A stretch of DNA of 64,000 nucleotides, from contig JANWIG010000011.1 in NCBI GenBank assembly GCA_025449975.1, positions 124,001-188,000 on the forward strand, given 5' to 3'. The translations under genes were made by a program, and so were the position numbers. Positions within the stretch are counted from its first letter, which is position 1; each line of letters begins with the position of its first letter. This DNA is from Thermoactinomycetaceae bacterium (GTDB lineage Bacteria; Bacillota; Bacilli; Thermoactinomycetales; Thermoactinomycetaceae). The notes beneath the pieces are model-generated. The model was not told the origin of the DNA. It did no database searches and saw only the letters and a program-made list of their open reading frames with translations. Of the stretch, positions 1 to 7,504 are shown piece after piece.

Positions 1-282
1 CAAAAAATGATCGAGCTCTCCAGACGCCTCTCGCTCGCTTATGCTCAAAAATTTGTCGGTGATGTTTTGGAAGTGATCCCCGAGCGTCCGTATAAAGAAG
101 ATCCAACTAGCGGATTGTATATGGGTTATTCTGATAACTACCTGCAAGTGGTCTTCCCAGCTACGGAAGAGATGGTAGGGAAGGTTTGCCGTGTGCGTAT
201 CGATCGGGCTGAACCGGATTACTGCTTCGGTACATTTGTCCGGATTGTCGATGAAGTTCCTCGTCCAGTCAAAGCCGTTTAA
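1..282 (+). CDS. mtaB: tRNA (N6-threonylcarbamoyladenosine37-C2) methylthiotransferase MtaB, C-terminal part
   Basis: The reading frame is open from base 1, so the gene is cut by the window start and only the last 93 codons are seen. What remains looks like the end of the radical-SAM core and the C-terminal TRAM domain of the MiaB/MtaB family, including EVIPE and the GYSDNYLQV and VGKVCRV strands. MtaB adds a methylthio group to t6A37 in ANN-decoding tRNAs. The catalytic Cys clusters lie outside the window. In B. subtilis the orthologue yqeV also lies just before the rpsU-yqeY region, which supports the assignment. A terminator follows directly. Confidence 0.8.
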   Translation, partial: QKMIELSRRLSLAYAQKFVGDVLEVIPERPYKEDPTSGLYMGYSDNYLQVVFPATEEMVGKVCRVRIDRAEPDYCFGTFVRIVDEVPRPVKAV

Positions 283-290
283 CCGTTTTT

Positions 291-325
291 AAGCTGTTCA
301 CCTCACGGTGTTAACAGCTTTTTTC
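291..325 (+). terminator. Rho-independent terminator after mtaB
   Basis: AAGCTGTTCACC pairs with GGTGTTAACAGCTT through one bulge, followed by a run of T. It separates mtaB from the Nudix gene. Confidence 0.8.
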
Positions 326-377
326 CTTTTTCCTTCATGGACCACTGACAGAAAATGAAAAAGAAAAGAGGGATCCA

Positions 378-842
378 ATGAAAGAAATCTCCGCTGGCGG
401 TGTCGTCTACCGCAAACATCAAGGAAAGATTCAACTTTTGCTGATTTCCGACCGTTTTGGCTACGAAACGTTGCCCAAAGGGAAACAAGAGCCTGGTGAA
501 ACCATCGAAGAAACAGCCCTACGAGAAATCGAAGAAGAGACAGGGATCATTGGGAAAATCATCGCTCCCTTACATATCGCTACCTATCAATATCAACATG
601 AAAAGCGGGGACGGATCGATAAAGAAGTAACCTATTTTCTCGTTGAAGCGATCAAAGGGGAAGAAACCCCTCAGCTTTCGGAAATTGACGGTGTTCGTTG
701 GCTTGATCCACAAACGGCTTGGCAGCTCCAATGGGAACGAGGCTATGAAAACAACCGCATCGTTTTTGCCAAAGCGTTTCAAGCCCTCGGATTGAAAAAC
801 AAAGAAGGTGATCTCCGTGTCGACCATTGCGAACCTCATTGA
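378..842 (+). CDS. Nudix hydrolase
   Basis: A 154-residue single-domain protein. Residues 35-57 fit the Nudix box G-x5-E-x7-REUxEExGU, with G35, E41, R49, E50, E53 and E54 in place. The family hydrolyses nucleoside diphosphates linked to another moiety. The GGVVYR start and the short length resemble diadenosine polyphosphate hydrolases, but the substrate cannot be read from sequence. The start at 378 is preceded by AAAAGAGGG. The 3' end overlaps the start of deoC by 26 bases, so the two are probably translated from one message. Confidence 0.85.
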   Translation: MKEISAGGVVYRKHQGKIQLLLISDRFGYETLPKGKQEPGETIEETALREIEEETGIIGKIIAPLHIATYQYQHEKRGRIDKEVTYFLVEAIKGEETPQLSEIDGVRWLDPQTAWQLQWERGYENNRIVFAKAFQALGLKNKEGDLRVDHCEPH

Positions 843-1473
843 CCATACGTTGCTAAAACCTGATGCGACGAAAGAGCAGATTCGCGCTTTGTGTCATGAA
901 GCCCAAACGTATTCATTTGCCGCTGTTTGTGTCAATCCTTACTGGGTGAAGTTAGCTGCTGAGGAGTTAGCGGGAACAGACATCGGTGTATGTACGGTCA
1001 TTGGTTTTCCCCTTGGTGCGGACACCCCTGCCAGCAAAGCATTTGCCGCAAAGCAGGCTGTTTTAGATGGAGCAACTGAGTTAGATATGGTTCTGAATCT
1101 AGGCGCATTTAAATCGCATGAGTTCGATCGTGTCAAAGAAGATATACAGGCTGTTCGCTCTGCCGCTCCGGATTCTCTCGTCAAAGTGATTTTGGAGATC
1201 GGACTGCTTTCGGATGATGAAATTTCCCTCGCCTGTCAGTTAGCGAAAGAAGCAGGGGCTCACTTTGTAAAAACATCGACTGGCTTTTTAGCCGGTGGAG
1301 CAAAGCCTTCAGCTGTCCAGCTGATGAGGAAAGCGGTTGGTCAAGATCTAGGAGTCAAAGCTTCCGGTGGAATCCGCAGCTATCAGACAGCCTTGGAAAT
1401 GATTGAAGCGGGAGCGAACCGTTTGGGAACGAGTTCAGGTGTAGCGATTATTCAAGAAGAAAGAAGAAATTAA
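817..1473 (+). CDS. deoC: Deoxyribose-phosphate aldolase
   Basis: A 218-residue TIM-barrel aldolase that splits 2-deoxyribose-5-phosphate into acetaldehyde and glyceraldehyde-3-phosphate. The Schiff-base lysine is K152 in HFVKTSTGF, and the second lysine is in GVKASGGIR. I prefer GTG at 817 (MSTIANLIDHT) to an in-frame GTG at 808: it has GAAGG eight bases upstream and matches the usual DeoC N-terminus. It overlaps the Nudix gene. It meets the convergent Na/Pi gene with a 4-base overlap at the stops and no terminator between them. Confidence 0.92.
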   Translation: MSTIANLIDHTLLKPDATKEQIRALCHEAQTYSFAAVCVNPYWVKLAAEELAGTDIGVCTVIGFPLGADTPASKAFAAKQAVLDGATELDMVLNLGAFKSHEFDRVKEDIQAVRSAAPDSLVKVILEIGLLSDDEISLACQLAKEAGAHFVKTSTGFLAGGAKPSAVQLMRKAVGQDLGVKASGGIRSYQTALEMIEAGANRLGTSSGVAIIQEERRN

Positions 1474-2450
1474 CTTTTCTTGTGATGCTGAATTTGTAAA
1501 TATTCTTCCCATTTCCAGACCTTGTTTCTTTCGGGAACGAGCCAAGTGATTAGCTTTGCAAAAGCATTCGTAAATGGGAGAACAGCTAATGAACAGAGAA
1601 TATTAAAGATCGTTTGAACATGAGCCAGTTGGACGGCAGGCTGATCCGCTAAATAAGGAATCCAATCGATATAGAGAGGGATCAGCGGTGTGAAAATCAT
1701 TGCCCCTAAAACATTTAAGATCAGATGAGCAATGGCTACGCGTTTGGCATGAATATTTGTCCGAAAGGCGGCCATCAATCCGGTGACACAGGTACCGATA
1801 TTGCTACCATAAACGACGGCTAGCGCAAATGGCAGCGACACCAATCCAGAGGCATAAAATCCCATGGTAATCGCGATGGTAGCGCTACTGCTATGGATGA
1901 GAGCAGTGATCAAGATACTGATCAAAAGACCGAGCAAAATGGGGTTTCCGCTGCTTTGCATCAGAGCATCGATCCAGCCTTTCTCCTTTAGCGGCTGAAT
2001 GAGCGATTGAATGAGGTTGATTCCCAAAAACAGACAGCCAAAGCCGCTAAGGATGGGTCCAACCTTTTTTACATTTGACCAAGGAAGCCAGCGAAGCGAT
2101 AAACCGATCAAGAGCAAAGGAAGGGCGAGATCTTCGATATGTAAGGCTAGGATTTGCGTGGTAATCGTCGTACCGATATTGGTTCCCAAAATAATACCGA
2201 TCGATTGCGAAAAGCTAAGGATCCCGACATGAACAAAACCGATCGTCAATACGGTGACGGCGGTGCTGCTCTGCAACAAGGCAGTAGTGATCGTTCCAGT
2301 GAGAAAGCCACGAAAAGGAGTTTTCGTAAAGCGAAGTAGTACTTCCTGTAAATGATCACCAGCTAATCTTTCAAAACCTTCTCGCATCGTATGTAAACCA
2401 TATAGAAAGATCATGAGTCCAAAGAGAAAAACCGATATGATTTCAAACAC
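1470..2450 (-). CDS. Na/Pi-cotransporter family membrane protein (YqeW-like)
   Basis: A 326-residue protein made almost wholly of membrane segments, with the two inverted Na_Pi_cotrans repeats. Their signatures are QSSTAVT at residues 60-66 and HSSSATIA at 186-193. The family includes NptA and YjbB phosphate transporters. It lacks the C-terminal PhoU-like domain seen in YjbB. The B. subtilis orthologue yqeW also sits near rpsU. Start is GTG at 2450 with AGGGGGAT about nine bases upstream. The transported ion is inferred from family membership only. Confidence 0.85.
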   Translation of the reverse strand: MFEIISVFLFGLMIFLYGLHTMREGFERLAGDHLQEVLLRFTKTPFRGFLTGTITTALLQSSTAVTVLTIGFVHVGILSFSQSIGIILGTNIGTTITTQILALHIEDLALPLLLIGLSLRWLPWSNVKKVGPILSGFGCLFLGINLIQSLIQPLKEKGWIDALMQSSGNPILLGLLISILITALIHSSSATIAITMGFYASGLVSLPFALAVVYGSNIGTCVTGLMAAFRTNIHAKRVAIAHLILNVLGAMIFTPLIPLYIDWIPYLADQPAVQLAHVQTIFNILCSLAVLPFTNAFAKLITWLVPERNKVWKWEEYLQIQHHKKS

Positions 2451-2604
2451 TGTCTAAATCCCCCTTATCGTGTCAGCCAGCTTAACTACTGCTTTTCTCC
2501 TATAGATATGGTGGAAAGGAGACAGGCATGACAAACAGGGGATGCGATCGATTCCAATGCCGATTACCCCTGCCGGAAGGGCAGAGGGAGAATCAGCGGT
2601 TGAG

Positions 2605-2892
2605 CTAGAAATCGAAGTCTGGATCAAATCCTTGGGGCCATTGGGATGGAGCTTTGGGCGCTCGTGGCTGGGAAGGAGGGTTTGGTTCAAACATTTCCCA
2701 CGGATTATTTTTGTTTATTTCTTCTTGTTGTTTTCGCAAAAATTCTTGATGTGCTTGGAATTCCTGCTCGAATTCAGGTGGATACGCAAAAGGAGATTGG
2801 TTTTGGTTGGCTTTCTTTATTTCTTCCTTCACCATTTGACGTATCAGATTTCGCAATTTTGCCTCATTCATGTAGCTTTTTGCTTTGCGCAA
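2605..2892 (-). CDS. Small proline- and glutamine-rich hypothetical protein
   Basis: A 95-residue protein of unknown function. It has a basic helical N-terminus (LRNLIRQMVKEEIKKA), a Q/E-rich middle and a P-rich, acidic end (GFDPDFDF). There is no signal peptide or membrane segment. I count it as real because TTG at 2892 has AAGGGAGT at the right distance, because the frame has the composition of a soluble protein, and because it fills the gap before the HIT gene. No domain is recognised. Confidence 0.55.
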   Translation of the reverse strand: MRKAKSYMNEAKLRNLIRQMVKEEIKKANQNQSPFAYPPEFEQEFQAHQEFLRKQQEEINKNNPWEMFEPNPPSQPRAPKAPSQWPQGFDPDFDF

Positions 2893-3010
2893 GGATTTTC
2901 ACTCCCTTATGTTTCGTGTTACATTATATGTTACAAAAGAGTTGTTGGGTTTGTTCTATGATTGCAGCCTAAATTTGATATAATTAGGCAAGAAGATAGG
3001 AGGGAAAAAG

Positions 3011-3355
3011 TTGTCGGACTGTATTTTTTGTCAAATCGCATCAGGGAAGATTCCTTCAAAAAAGGTATATGAAGATGAATATCTTTTTGCCTTTCGCGAT
3101 ATTAATCCAGTAGCTCCTGAGCATGTGTTGGTGATCCCGAAACGGCATATCGCTTCTTTGGATCATTTGGAGGAGGCAGATGAGGCGCTGGCTGGAAAAA
3201 TTCTTCTAGGGATCAAAAAAGTTGCTAATCAGTTGGGATTAGAAGAGTCGGGCTACCGTGTGGTGAATAATATCGGGGAAAATGCTGGACAGGCTGTATT
3301 TCATATCCATTTTCACCTCTTGGGAGGTCGTCCATTTGGTTGGCCGCCAGGCTGA
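3011..3355 (+). CDS. HIT-family hydrolase (Hint-like)
   Basis: A 114-residue histidine triad protein. The triad HIHFHLL lies at residues 98-104, with H100 as the expected nucleophile, and there is a zinc-type C4-x2-C7 near the start. Hint proteins hydrolyse nucleoside phosphoramidates or dinucleotides. Start is TTG at 3011 behind AGGAGGGA. A TATAAT sequence at 2979-2984 gives a plausible -10 box without a good -35. It lies just before the rpsU promoter and is probably transcribed alone. Confidence 0.92.
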   Translation: MSDCIFCQIASGKIPSKKVYEDEYLFAFRDINPVAPEHVLVIPKRHIASLDHLEEADEALAGKILLGIKKVANQLGLEESGYRVVNNIGENAGQAVFHIHFHLLGGRPFGWPPG

Positions 3356-3358
3356 TTT

Positions 3359-3388
3359 TTGACAGAGATAAATTCCTTTTTGTATAAT
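3359..3388 (+). promoter_or_regulatory. Sigma-A promoter of rpsU-yqeY
   Basis: Perfect -35 TTGACA (3359-3364) and perfect -10 TATAAT (3383-3388), separated by 18 bases. The transcript would start near 3395, leaving a leader of about 205 bases before rpsU. Confidence 0.85.
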
Positions 3389-3394
3389 ATAAAA

Positions 3395-3599
3395 TGAGGG
3401 CTTATGACCAAGATGAGCGATGGTTAAGAGTCATATGGTCTGTCCTAGGAAAAGTGGGAATGTAAGGTGCTTCAGAGAGAATATGACGTATGCGTGAGCA
3501 ATGCCTACTACTCTCTGGGGAATCAAGCCACTGTTTGCTTCAATGTGGGGTTGTTGCGCCGCTTTTGTGGCTCGTTGCCCTTTGAGGGGAGGGATAAGC
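3395..3599 (+). promoter_or_regulatory. Long 5' leader of rpsU
   Basis: About 205 transcribed bases between the consensus promoter and rpsU, with no convincing ORF of its own. Long leaders of ribosomal protein genes are often autoregulatory, but I recognise no described leader motif here and have not folded it. Length and position are seen; a regulatory role is inferred. Confidence 0.35.
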
Positions 3600-3773
3600 A
3601 TGGTCGAAACACGCGTACGCAAAAATGAATCTTTGGATAGTGCTTTGAGACGATTCAAACGTTCATGCGCTAAGCATGGTATTTTGTCAGAAGTACGTAA
3701 ACGCGAGCGTTACGAAAAACCAAGTATTCGTCGGAAGAAGAAGGCAGAAGCTGCTCGTAAAAAGCGTCGTTAG
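3600..3773 (+). CDS. rpsU: 30S ribosomal protein bS21
   Basis: A 57-residue, very basic protein with the family sequence [16 protein letters not shown] and a [12 protein letters not shown] tail. It binds 16S rRNA near the anti-Shine-Dalgarno region of the 30S subunit. I place the start at ATG 3600, preceded by GAGGGGAGGG. The frame is open further upstream, but that part lies in the leader and has no homology. The next gene, yqeY, starts 16 bases after the stop, as in B. subtilis. Confidence 0.95.
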   Translation: MVETRVRKNESLDSALRRFKRSCAKHGILSEVRKRERYEKPSIRRKKKAEAARKKRR

Positions 3774-3789
3774 AGAGGTGTCCTTGCCG

Positions 3790-4233
3790 GTGAGTCTGGT
3801 CCAACAGATTGAGCAAGATATGAAGACTGCGATGAAGCAGAAAGATAAGCAGGTCTTATCGACGTTGCGTTTGTTGCGCGCGACAATTAAGAAAGAGGAA
3901 ATCGATAAGCGGACTACGTTTAGCGATGACCAGGTTTTGGATGTGATTGTTCGGGCGATTAAGCAACGGAGAGATTCGGTTGCTGAATATACAAGGGCTG
4001 GTCGAGAGGACTTGGCAGAGAAAGAACAAAGTGAGATTGATATTTTGACGCGCTATTTGCCTAAACAGTTGTCTGAGTCGGAGCTGCGCGCTTTGATTCA
4101 AGAGACGATCGAGGCGGTCGGGGCGAAGACGAAGAAGGATTTAGGGAAAGTGATGGGTGCTGTTTTGCCTAAAGTGAAGGGGAAGGCGGATGGCAAGACA
4201 GTGAATCAGTTGGTGCGTGAATATTTGGAGTAG
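3790..4233 (+). CDS. yqeY: YqeY / GatB-related protein
   Basis: A 147-residue protein of the YqeY family, which is homologous to the tail domain of GatB and is thought to touch tRNA amidation or aminoacylation; its exact role is unknown. The sequence has the helical N-terminal half, the YLPKQLSESEL linker and the C-terminal GKVMGAVLPKVKGKADG motif. GTG at 3790 gives MSLVQQIEQDM, which matches family N-termini, with GAGGTG nine bases upstream. Cotranscribed with rpsU and closed by a strong terminator. Confidence 0.9.
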   Translation: MSLVQQIEQDMKTAMKQKDKQVLSTLRLLRATIKKEEIDKRTTFSDDQVLDVIVRAIKQRRDSVAEYTRAGREDLAEKEQSEIDILTRYLPKQLSESELRALIQETIEAVGAKTKKDLGKVMGAVLPKVKGKADGKTVNQLVREYLE

Positions 4234-4258
4234 GGCGTGGATGATCCACGCTCTTTTT
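4233..4258 (+). terminator. Terminator after yqeY
   Basis: GCGTGGA-TGA-TCCACGC followed by TCTTTTTT. Confidence 0.85.
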
Positions 4259-4386
4259 TGTTTTGGGGCAAAAGTCTGTCTTCTGATTGGAGGGGAATGA
4301 GATCGGTTTGTGGTGGGAAGTCGGGTCGGTGCTTTTTGATTCTTCAGGGTGTTGATGCTAGCGAGGAAGTAGGGACTGTTCGCTTT

Positions 4387-4466
4387 GGGGAACGGCTGCG
4401 GGGGCGGAAAAAACTCGCTGACGCTCAGACACGTTTTCCGCTTGCTCCCCTTCGCCGTTCCTCTCC
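4387..4466. repeat. GC-rich palindromic intergenic repeat, copy 1
   Basis: The first 25 bases (4387-4411) recur without change at 4633-4657. They pair imperfectly with 4434-4466, forming a long interrupted hairpin whose core is GCGGAAAA...TTTTCCGC. The G/C richness stands out from the surroundings. The 370 bases between the yqeY terminator and copy 2 hold nothing else that I can support. Confidence 0.7.
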
Positions 4467-4632
4467 GCTAGGTAGCCCCAAGCCTTTCGCCTTCAAAAGT
4501 CCCTCCCCCCTAAGTTTATGGTTTTAGATCAATAGAGTGACGATCTGATTTCGGATGGTGGTCGGAGGCGGGCAGGGACTATTGAGTCTCCAGTCACTTG
4601 ATGCTTGCACGGATGTTTTATGTGTCCGCTGC

Positions 4633-4697
4633 GGGGAACGGCTGCGGGGGCGGAAAAGGCTCTGAGGGTGGGTGACTCAGAGACGTTTTCCGCTTTT
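4633..4697. repeat. GC-rich palindromic intergenic repeat, copy 2
   Basis: It begins with the same 25 bases as copy 1. The hairpin core is again GCGGAAAA...TTTTCCGC, with an inner CTCTGAG/CTCAGAG stem. The two copies differ only in the central loop and in how far the outer arms extend. The right arm runs into the 3' end of the CDF gene on the minus strand and supplies its last codons. Confidence 0.7.
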
Positions 4698-5576
4698 GGC
4701 GCAGTAGGGGGGGACGACGATGGGTTCGGGTTCGACATGGATTTGGATGTGGGTGATTTTGTATTGATCGAGAAGTTTTTTCTCGATTCGTTCTGTGATT
4801 TTGTGACTTTCGATGACGTTTAGGTGGGGGTCGACGGTTATGTCGATGTCCAGTAGTAGTTCGTTGCCGTGGAAGCGTCCTTTGATTCCACGGATTTGTC
4901 TGACGCCTTTGGTTTGGCTGATGGATGTGTGCAGTTTGGCGAGTAAGTCGACGTCGATGCCATCGGTGAGCAGGTGGGTGGCTTCGGAGAAGATTCCCCA
5001 TGCGGTTTTGCAGATAATCAATCCGACGATGACGGCGGCGACGGGGTCTAGCCAAGGGAGTTGAAATTGTGAACCAATGATGCCGATAGCTGCGCCGATG
5101 CTGACGAGGGAGTCGGATAAGTTGTCTTTGGCGGCGGCTTTGACGGCTAGGTTGGAGGTTCGTTTGGCAATATAAAGGTTATAACGATAAACAATGAACA
5201 TGATCAGTGCAGAGAAGAGGGCAAACCAAGCGGCTTCTAGTTTTGGCGTAGTGGTTTGCTGAAAGATGATCGATTTACTGGCATTGATCAATACTTCGAT
5301 TCCTACCACCATCATGATAAAGGAAGCGATTAGGGAGGCGATGGTTTCTGCTCGCCGATGGCCGTATGGATGGTTGAGGTCGGGGGGTTTTTTAGAGACC
5401 TTCAATCCGATTAGGATCGCCAAGGAGGCGATGATATCTGTGCTGTTGTTAAGACCATCAGCTAGGAGAGCTTGTGAATCGGTTAGATATCCTACGGTTA
5501 GTTTGCTGATCGTTAATAGGACGTAAGCTCCGATGCTGATCCATGCTGCGCGTTCGTTTAGTTTTTCCAATTCCAT
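4677..5576 (-). CDS. mneP: Cation diffusion facilitator, MneP-like manganese exporter
   Basis: A 299-residue CDF protein with about six membrane segments and a cytoplasmic C-terminal domain. Visible metal-site signatures are D40-G-L-N-N44 in TM2, HPYGHRRAE after TM2 and D151-NLS-D155 in TM5. The DGLNN signature and overall similarity point to the B. subtilis MneP (YdfM) manganese exporter, so the symbol is tentative. The last six codons (KSGKRL) lie inside an arm of palindromic repeat copy 2, so the natural C-terminus was probably replaced when the repeat arrived. ATG at 5576 has GGGGTG just upstream. Confidence 0.85.
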   Translation of the reverse strand: MELEKLNERAAWISIGAYVLLTISKLTVGYLTDSQALLADGLNNSTDIIASLAILIGLKVSKKPPDLNHPYGHRRAETIASLIASFIMMVVGIEVLINASKSIIFQQTTTPKLEAAWFALFSALIMFIVYRYNLYIAKRTSNLAVKAAAKDNLSDSLVSIGAAIGIIGSQFQLPWLDPVAAVIVGLIICKTAWGIFSEATHLLTDGIDVDLLAKLHTSISQTKGVRQIRGIKGRFHGNELLLDIDITVDPHLNVIESHKITERIEKKLLDQYKITHIQIHVEPEPIVVPPYCAKSGKRL

Positions 5577-5792
5577 ACACCCCGTTGGATATTGATGATG
5601 CTGGGTTTAGCTTACCAAGCGAGAAGCGAGTGGGTCTAGAGAAACGATTTTTACTGCAGACTACAAAGCAGAGCAGATGAAAGAAAGTGTTCAGATGTCA
5701 AGTTTGTTGGATAAGAGCAAATTTTTGCTGGGAAGTATACGGAATGGAGTAAGATCGATAAAATAAGGCGATCTATTTGGAAACAATTGATA

Positions 5793-5822
5793 ACCATAGT
5801 TTGTTATTTATTCCTCATACTA
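5793..5822 (+). promoter_or_regulatory. Probable sigma-G promoter of the SASP gene
   Basis: The -10-like CATACTA (5816-5822) fits the sigma-G consensus CATNHTA. ACCATA sits 17 bases upstream as a weak -35. This is the expected class for a forespore SASP gene. The rest of the 270-base gap shows nothing clear. Confidence 0.5.
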
Positions 5823-5846
5823 TTCATTAAAAGGGGGGAATAAAGA

Positions 5847-6050
5847 ATGCCGCGTTCGCGAAATACCAATCGTTTATTGGTTCCGGGAGCGAGAGAGGTA
5901 TTGGATCAATTTAAAGAAGAGATTGCGATGGAGTTTGGCGTAAAGTTGGGTGCGGATACCACGGCACGTGGGAATGGGTCGGTTGGTGGTGAGATTACCA
6001 AAAGGCTGGTAGCCCAAGCGGAAAAAGATTCGTTTCTTAATCGATCCTAG
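5847..6050 (+). CDS. Alpha/beta-type small acid-soluble spore protein
   Basis: A 67-residue SASP that coats spore DNA in the A-like form and gives UV and heat resistance. It shows the conserved EIAMEFGV (residues 25-32), which contains the GPR protease cleavage site, and the second conserved block [16 protein letters not shown] at 5847 follows AAGGGGGG. It is a single-gene unit with a sigma-G-type promoter and its own terminator. It directly supports endospore formation. Confidence 0.95.
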   Translation: MPRSRNTNRLLVPGAREVLDQFKEEIAMEFGVKLGADTTARGNGSVGGEITKRLVAQAEKDSFLNRS

Positions 6051-6055
6051 ACGTA

Positions 6056-6093
6056 AAAATGGACGGTATAGATGGGTTCTATACCGTCCATTT
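6056..6093. terminator. Bidirectional terminator between SASP gene and fabH
   Basis: AAATGGACGGTATAG pairs perfectly with CTATACCGTCCATTT around a 7-base loop. The right arm is also the end of the fabH coding sequence (KWTV and stop). Read on the minus strand, the stem is followed by a T run, so it probably serves both genes. Confidence 0.8.
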
Positions 6094-7065
6094 CATAAGT
6101 AGGTGTGAATGAGTAAGCCCGCCACCAAAGCCAGAGAGAAGGATTAAATCGCCTTTTTGAAGTTTCCCTTCTTTAAGAGCGATTTGAAGGGCCAATGGAA
6201 TGGTAGCAGACGATGTATTACCATAATATGTTCCACTAAATAAGGTTTTTTCAATTGGAAAGTTGATTCGTTTACAAACGGATTCGAGAATACGCAGATT
6301 CGCACTATGGGGAACGAACCAATCTAAATCGTCGATGGAGTATCCAGCGTTCTCTAAAAGGTGAGGAACCTCTTTACTGAGTGTATCTACGGCAAACTTA
6401 TAAACTTCTCGTCCATTTTGAACCATATTTCCCTTGCCAACCAATGGCTTTCCTTGCATGTGCTGGGAGAGACCACTTCGATATAGATAAATTCCACCTT
6501 TTCCGTCTGTTCCGTTGGTGGAATAAAGGAAGCTGGTTTCCTCTCCTTCTTTCTGCTCGACCAGAACCGCTCCAGCGGCATCCCCGAATAGAACACAGGT
6601 GGTTCGGTCAGTAAAGTCGGTTACTTTAGACAATACTTCTCCTCCGACTACCAGTACCTTGCGGTTCATCCCAGAGCTGATCAAGGCATTTGCCAACTGA
6701 AGACCGTAGACAAAGCCGGCACAAGCGGCGGAGAGATCCAATACGCCTGTTCTTTCGATTTGAAAAGCGGCTTGGATTTGACTGGCAACGCTGGGGAAGG
6801 GAAAGTCCGGTGTACTTGTCGCTACTAGAATCATATCCACATCATGAATTGTAACTGGATAACGATCAAGTAAATCATGCACGGCAGCAATACATAGATC
6901 ACTAGTAAATTGCTCCTTCGACGCAATTCTTCGCTCATGGATTCCAGTACGTTGAACGATCCAATCGTGAGAGGTATTCACCATTTTCTCTAAGTCGTGA
7001 TTGGTCAGGCGTTTTTCTGGTGCGTAAGTCCCGATTGCTGTGATATGAGCGACTGCAGTTGACAT
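6079..7065 (-). CDS. fabH: 3-oxoacyl-[acyl-carrier-protein] synthase III
   Basis: A 328-residue KAS III that condenses an acyl-CoA primer with malonyl-ACP to start fatty acid synthesis; in Firmicutes the primers are often branched. The catalytic triad is visible as C115 (SAACAGFVY), H253 (VPHSANLRI) and N283 (YYGNTSSATIP). It is closer in feel to the FabHB (YhfB) type than to the fabHA-fabF gene, because no fabF follows. It stands alone on the minus strand. Its last codons form the right arm of the shared terminator. Confidence 0.93.
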   Translation of the reverse strand: MSTAVAHITAIGTYAPEKRLTNHDLEKMVNTSHDWIVQRTGIHERRIASKEQFTSDLCIAAVHDLLDRYPVTIHDVDMILVATSTPDFPFPSVASQIQAAFQIERTGVLDLSAACAGFVYGLQLANALISSGMNRKVLVVGGEVLSKVTDFTDRTTCVLFGDAAGAVLVEQKEGEETSFLYSTNGTDGKGGIYLYRSGLSQHMQGKPLVGKGNMVQNGREVYKFAVDTLSKEVPHLLENAGYSIDDLDWFVPHSANLRILESVCKRINFPIEKTLFSGTYYGNTSSATIPLALQIALKEGKLQKGDLILLSGFGGGLTHSHLLMKWTV

Positions 7066-7210
7066 GGATATGCTCTCCTATTTTTTATTTTTAGTATCTG
7101 ATATTATTACCTGATTGTAATTTGCGGCAAATATTTTGTCAAGTGAGGGAAGACTGATTCTAAATAACTGTCCTTTTGCATATTTCTTAGAGAGAGATGG
7201 AGGGCAGAGA

Positions 7211-7492
7211 ATGAAAGGTGTAGGTAATCACAGGGTGCGGAAATGGTTTTCCGATTTGTTTGATTTGCCACCGGAAGTAGTGGAAGAGGTGCCGCGGATT
7301 GAGCTGATTGGGGAAGACCATTTATATATAGAAAATCATAAAGGTGTGCTGTTTTTTAGTCAGGATCGATTGCAGCTTCAACTGATCAAAGGCTCCTTAT
7401 TGGTATTGGGTGATCATCTTAAGCTTAAATTGATTAATCAGAATATGATCTCAGTGACCGGAAAGATTACGGAGTTAAAATATATCGATTAG
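7211..7492 (+). CDS. yqfC: Sporulation protein YqfC
   Basis: A 93-residue protein of the YabP/YqfC family, found only in spore formers and expressed in the mother cell in B. subtilis; its molecular role is unknown. ATG at 7211 (MKGVGNHRVRKWF) is preceded by GGAGGG and matches family N-termini, though the frame is open upstream. It is followed at once by yqfD in the same frame, separated only by the TAG at 7490. Confidence 0.88.
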   Translation: MKGVGNHRVRKWFSDLFDLPPEVVEEVPRIELIGEDHLYIENHKGVLFFSQDRLQLQLIKGSLLVLGDHLKLKLINQNMISVTGKITELKYID

Positions 7493-7504
7493 GGGGAGAG
7501 GATC

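Noticed and set aside
4237-4527. A 96-codon frame after yqeY
   Set aside because: It begins in the terminator and runs through the palindromic repeat; composition is not protein-like and it has no ribosome binding site.
4618-5055. A 145-codon arginine- and histidine-rich frame on the minus strand
   Set aside because: It is a shadow of the MneP gene in another frame and crosses the repeat.
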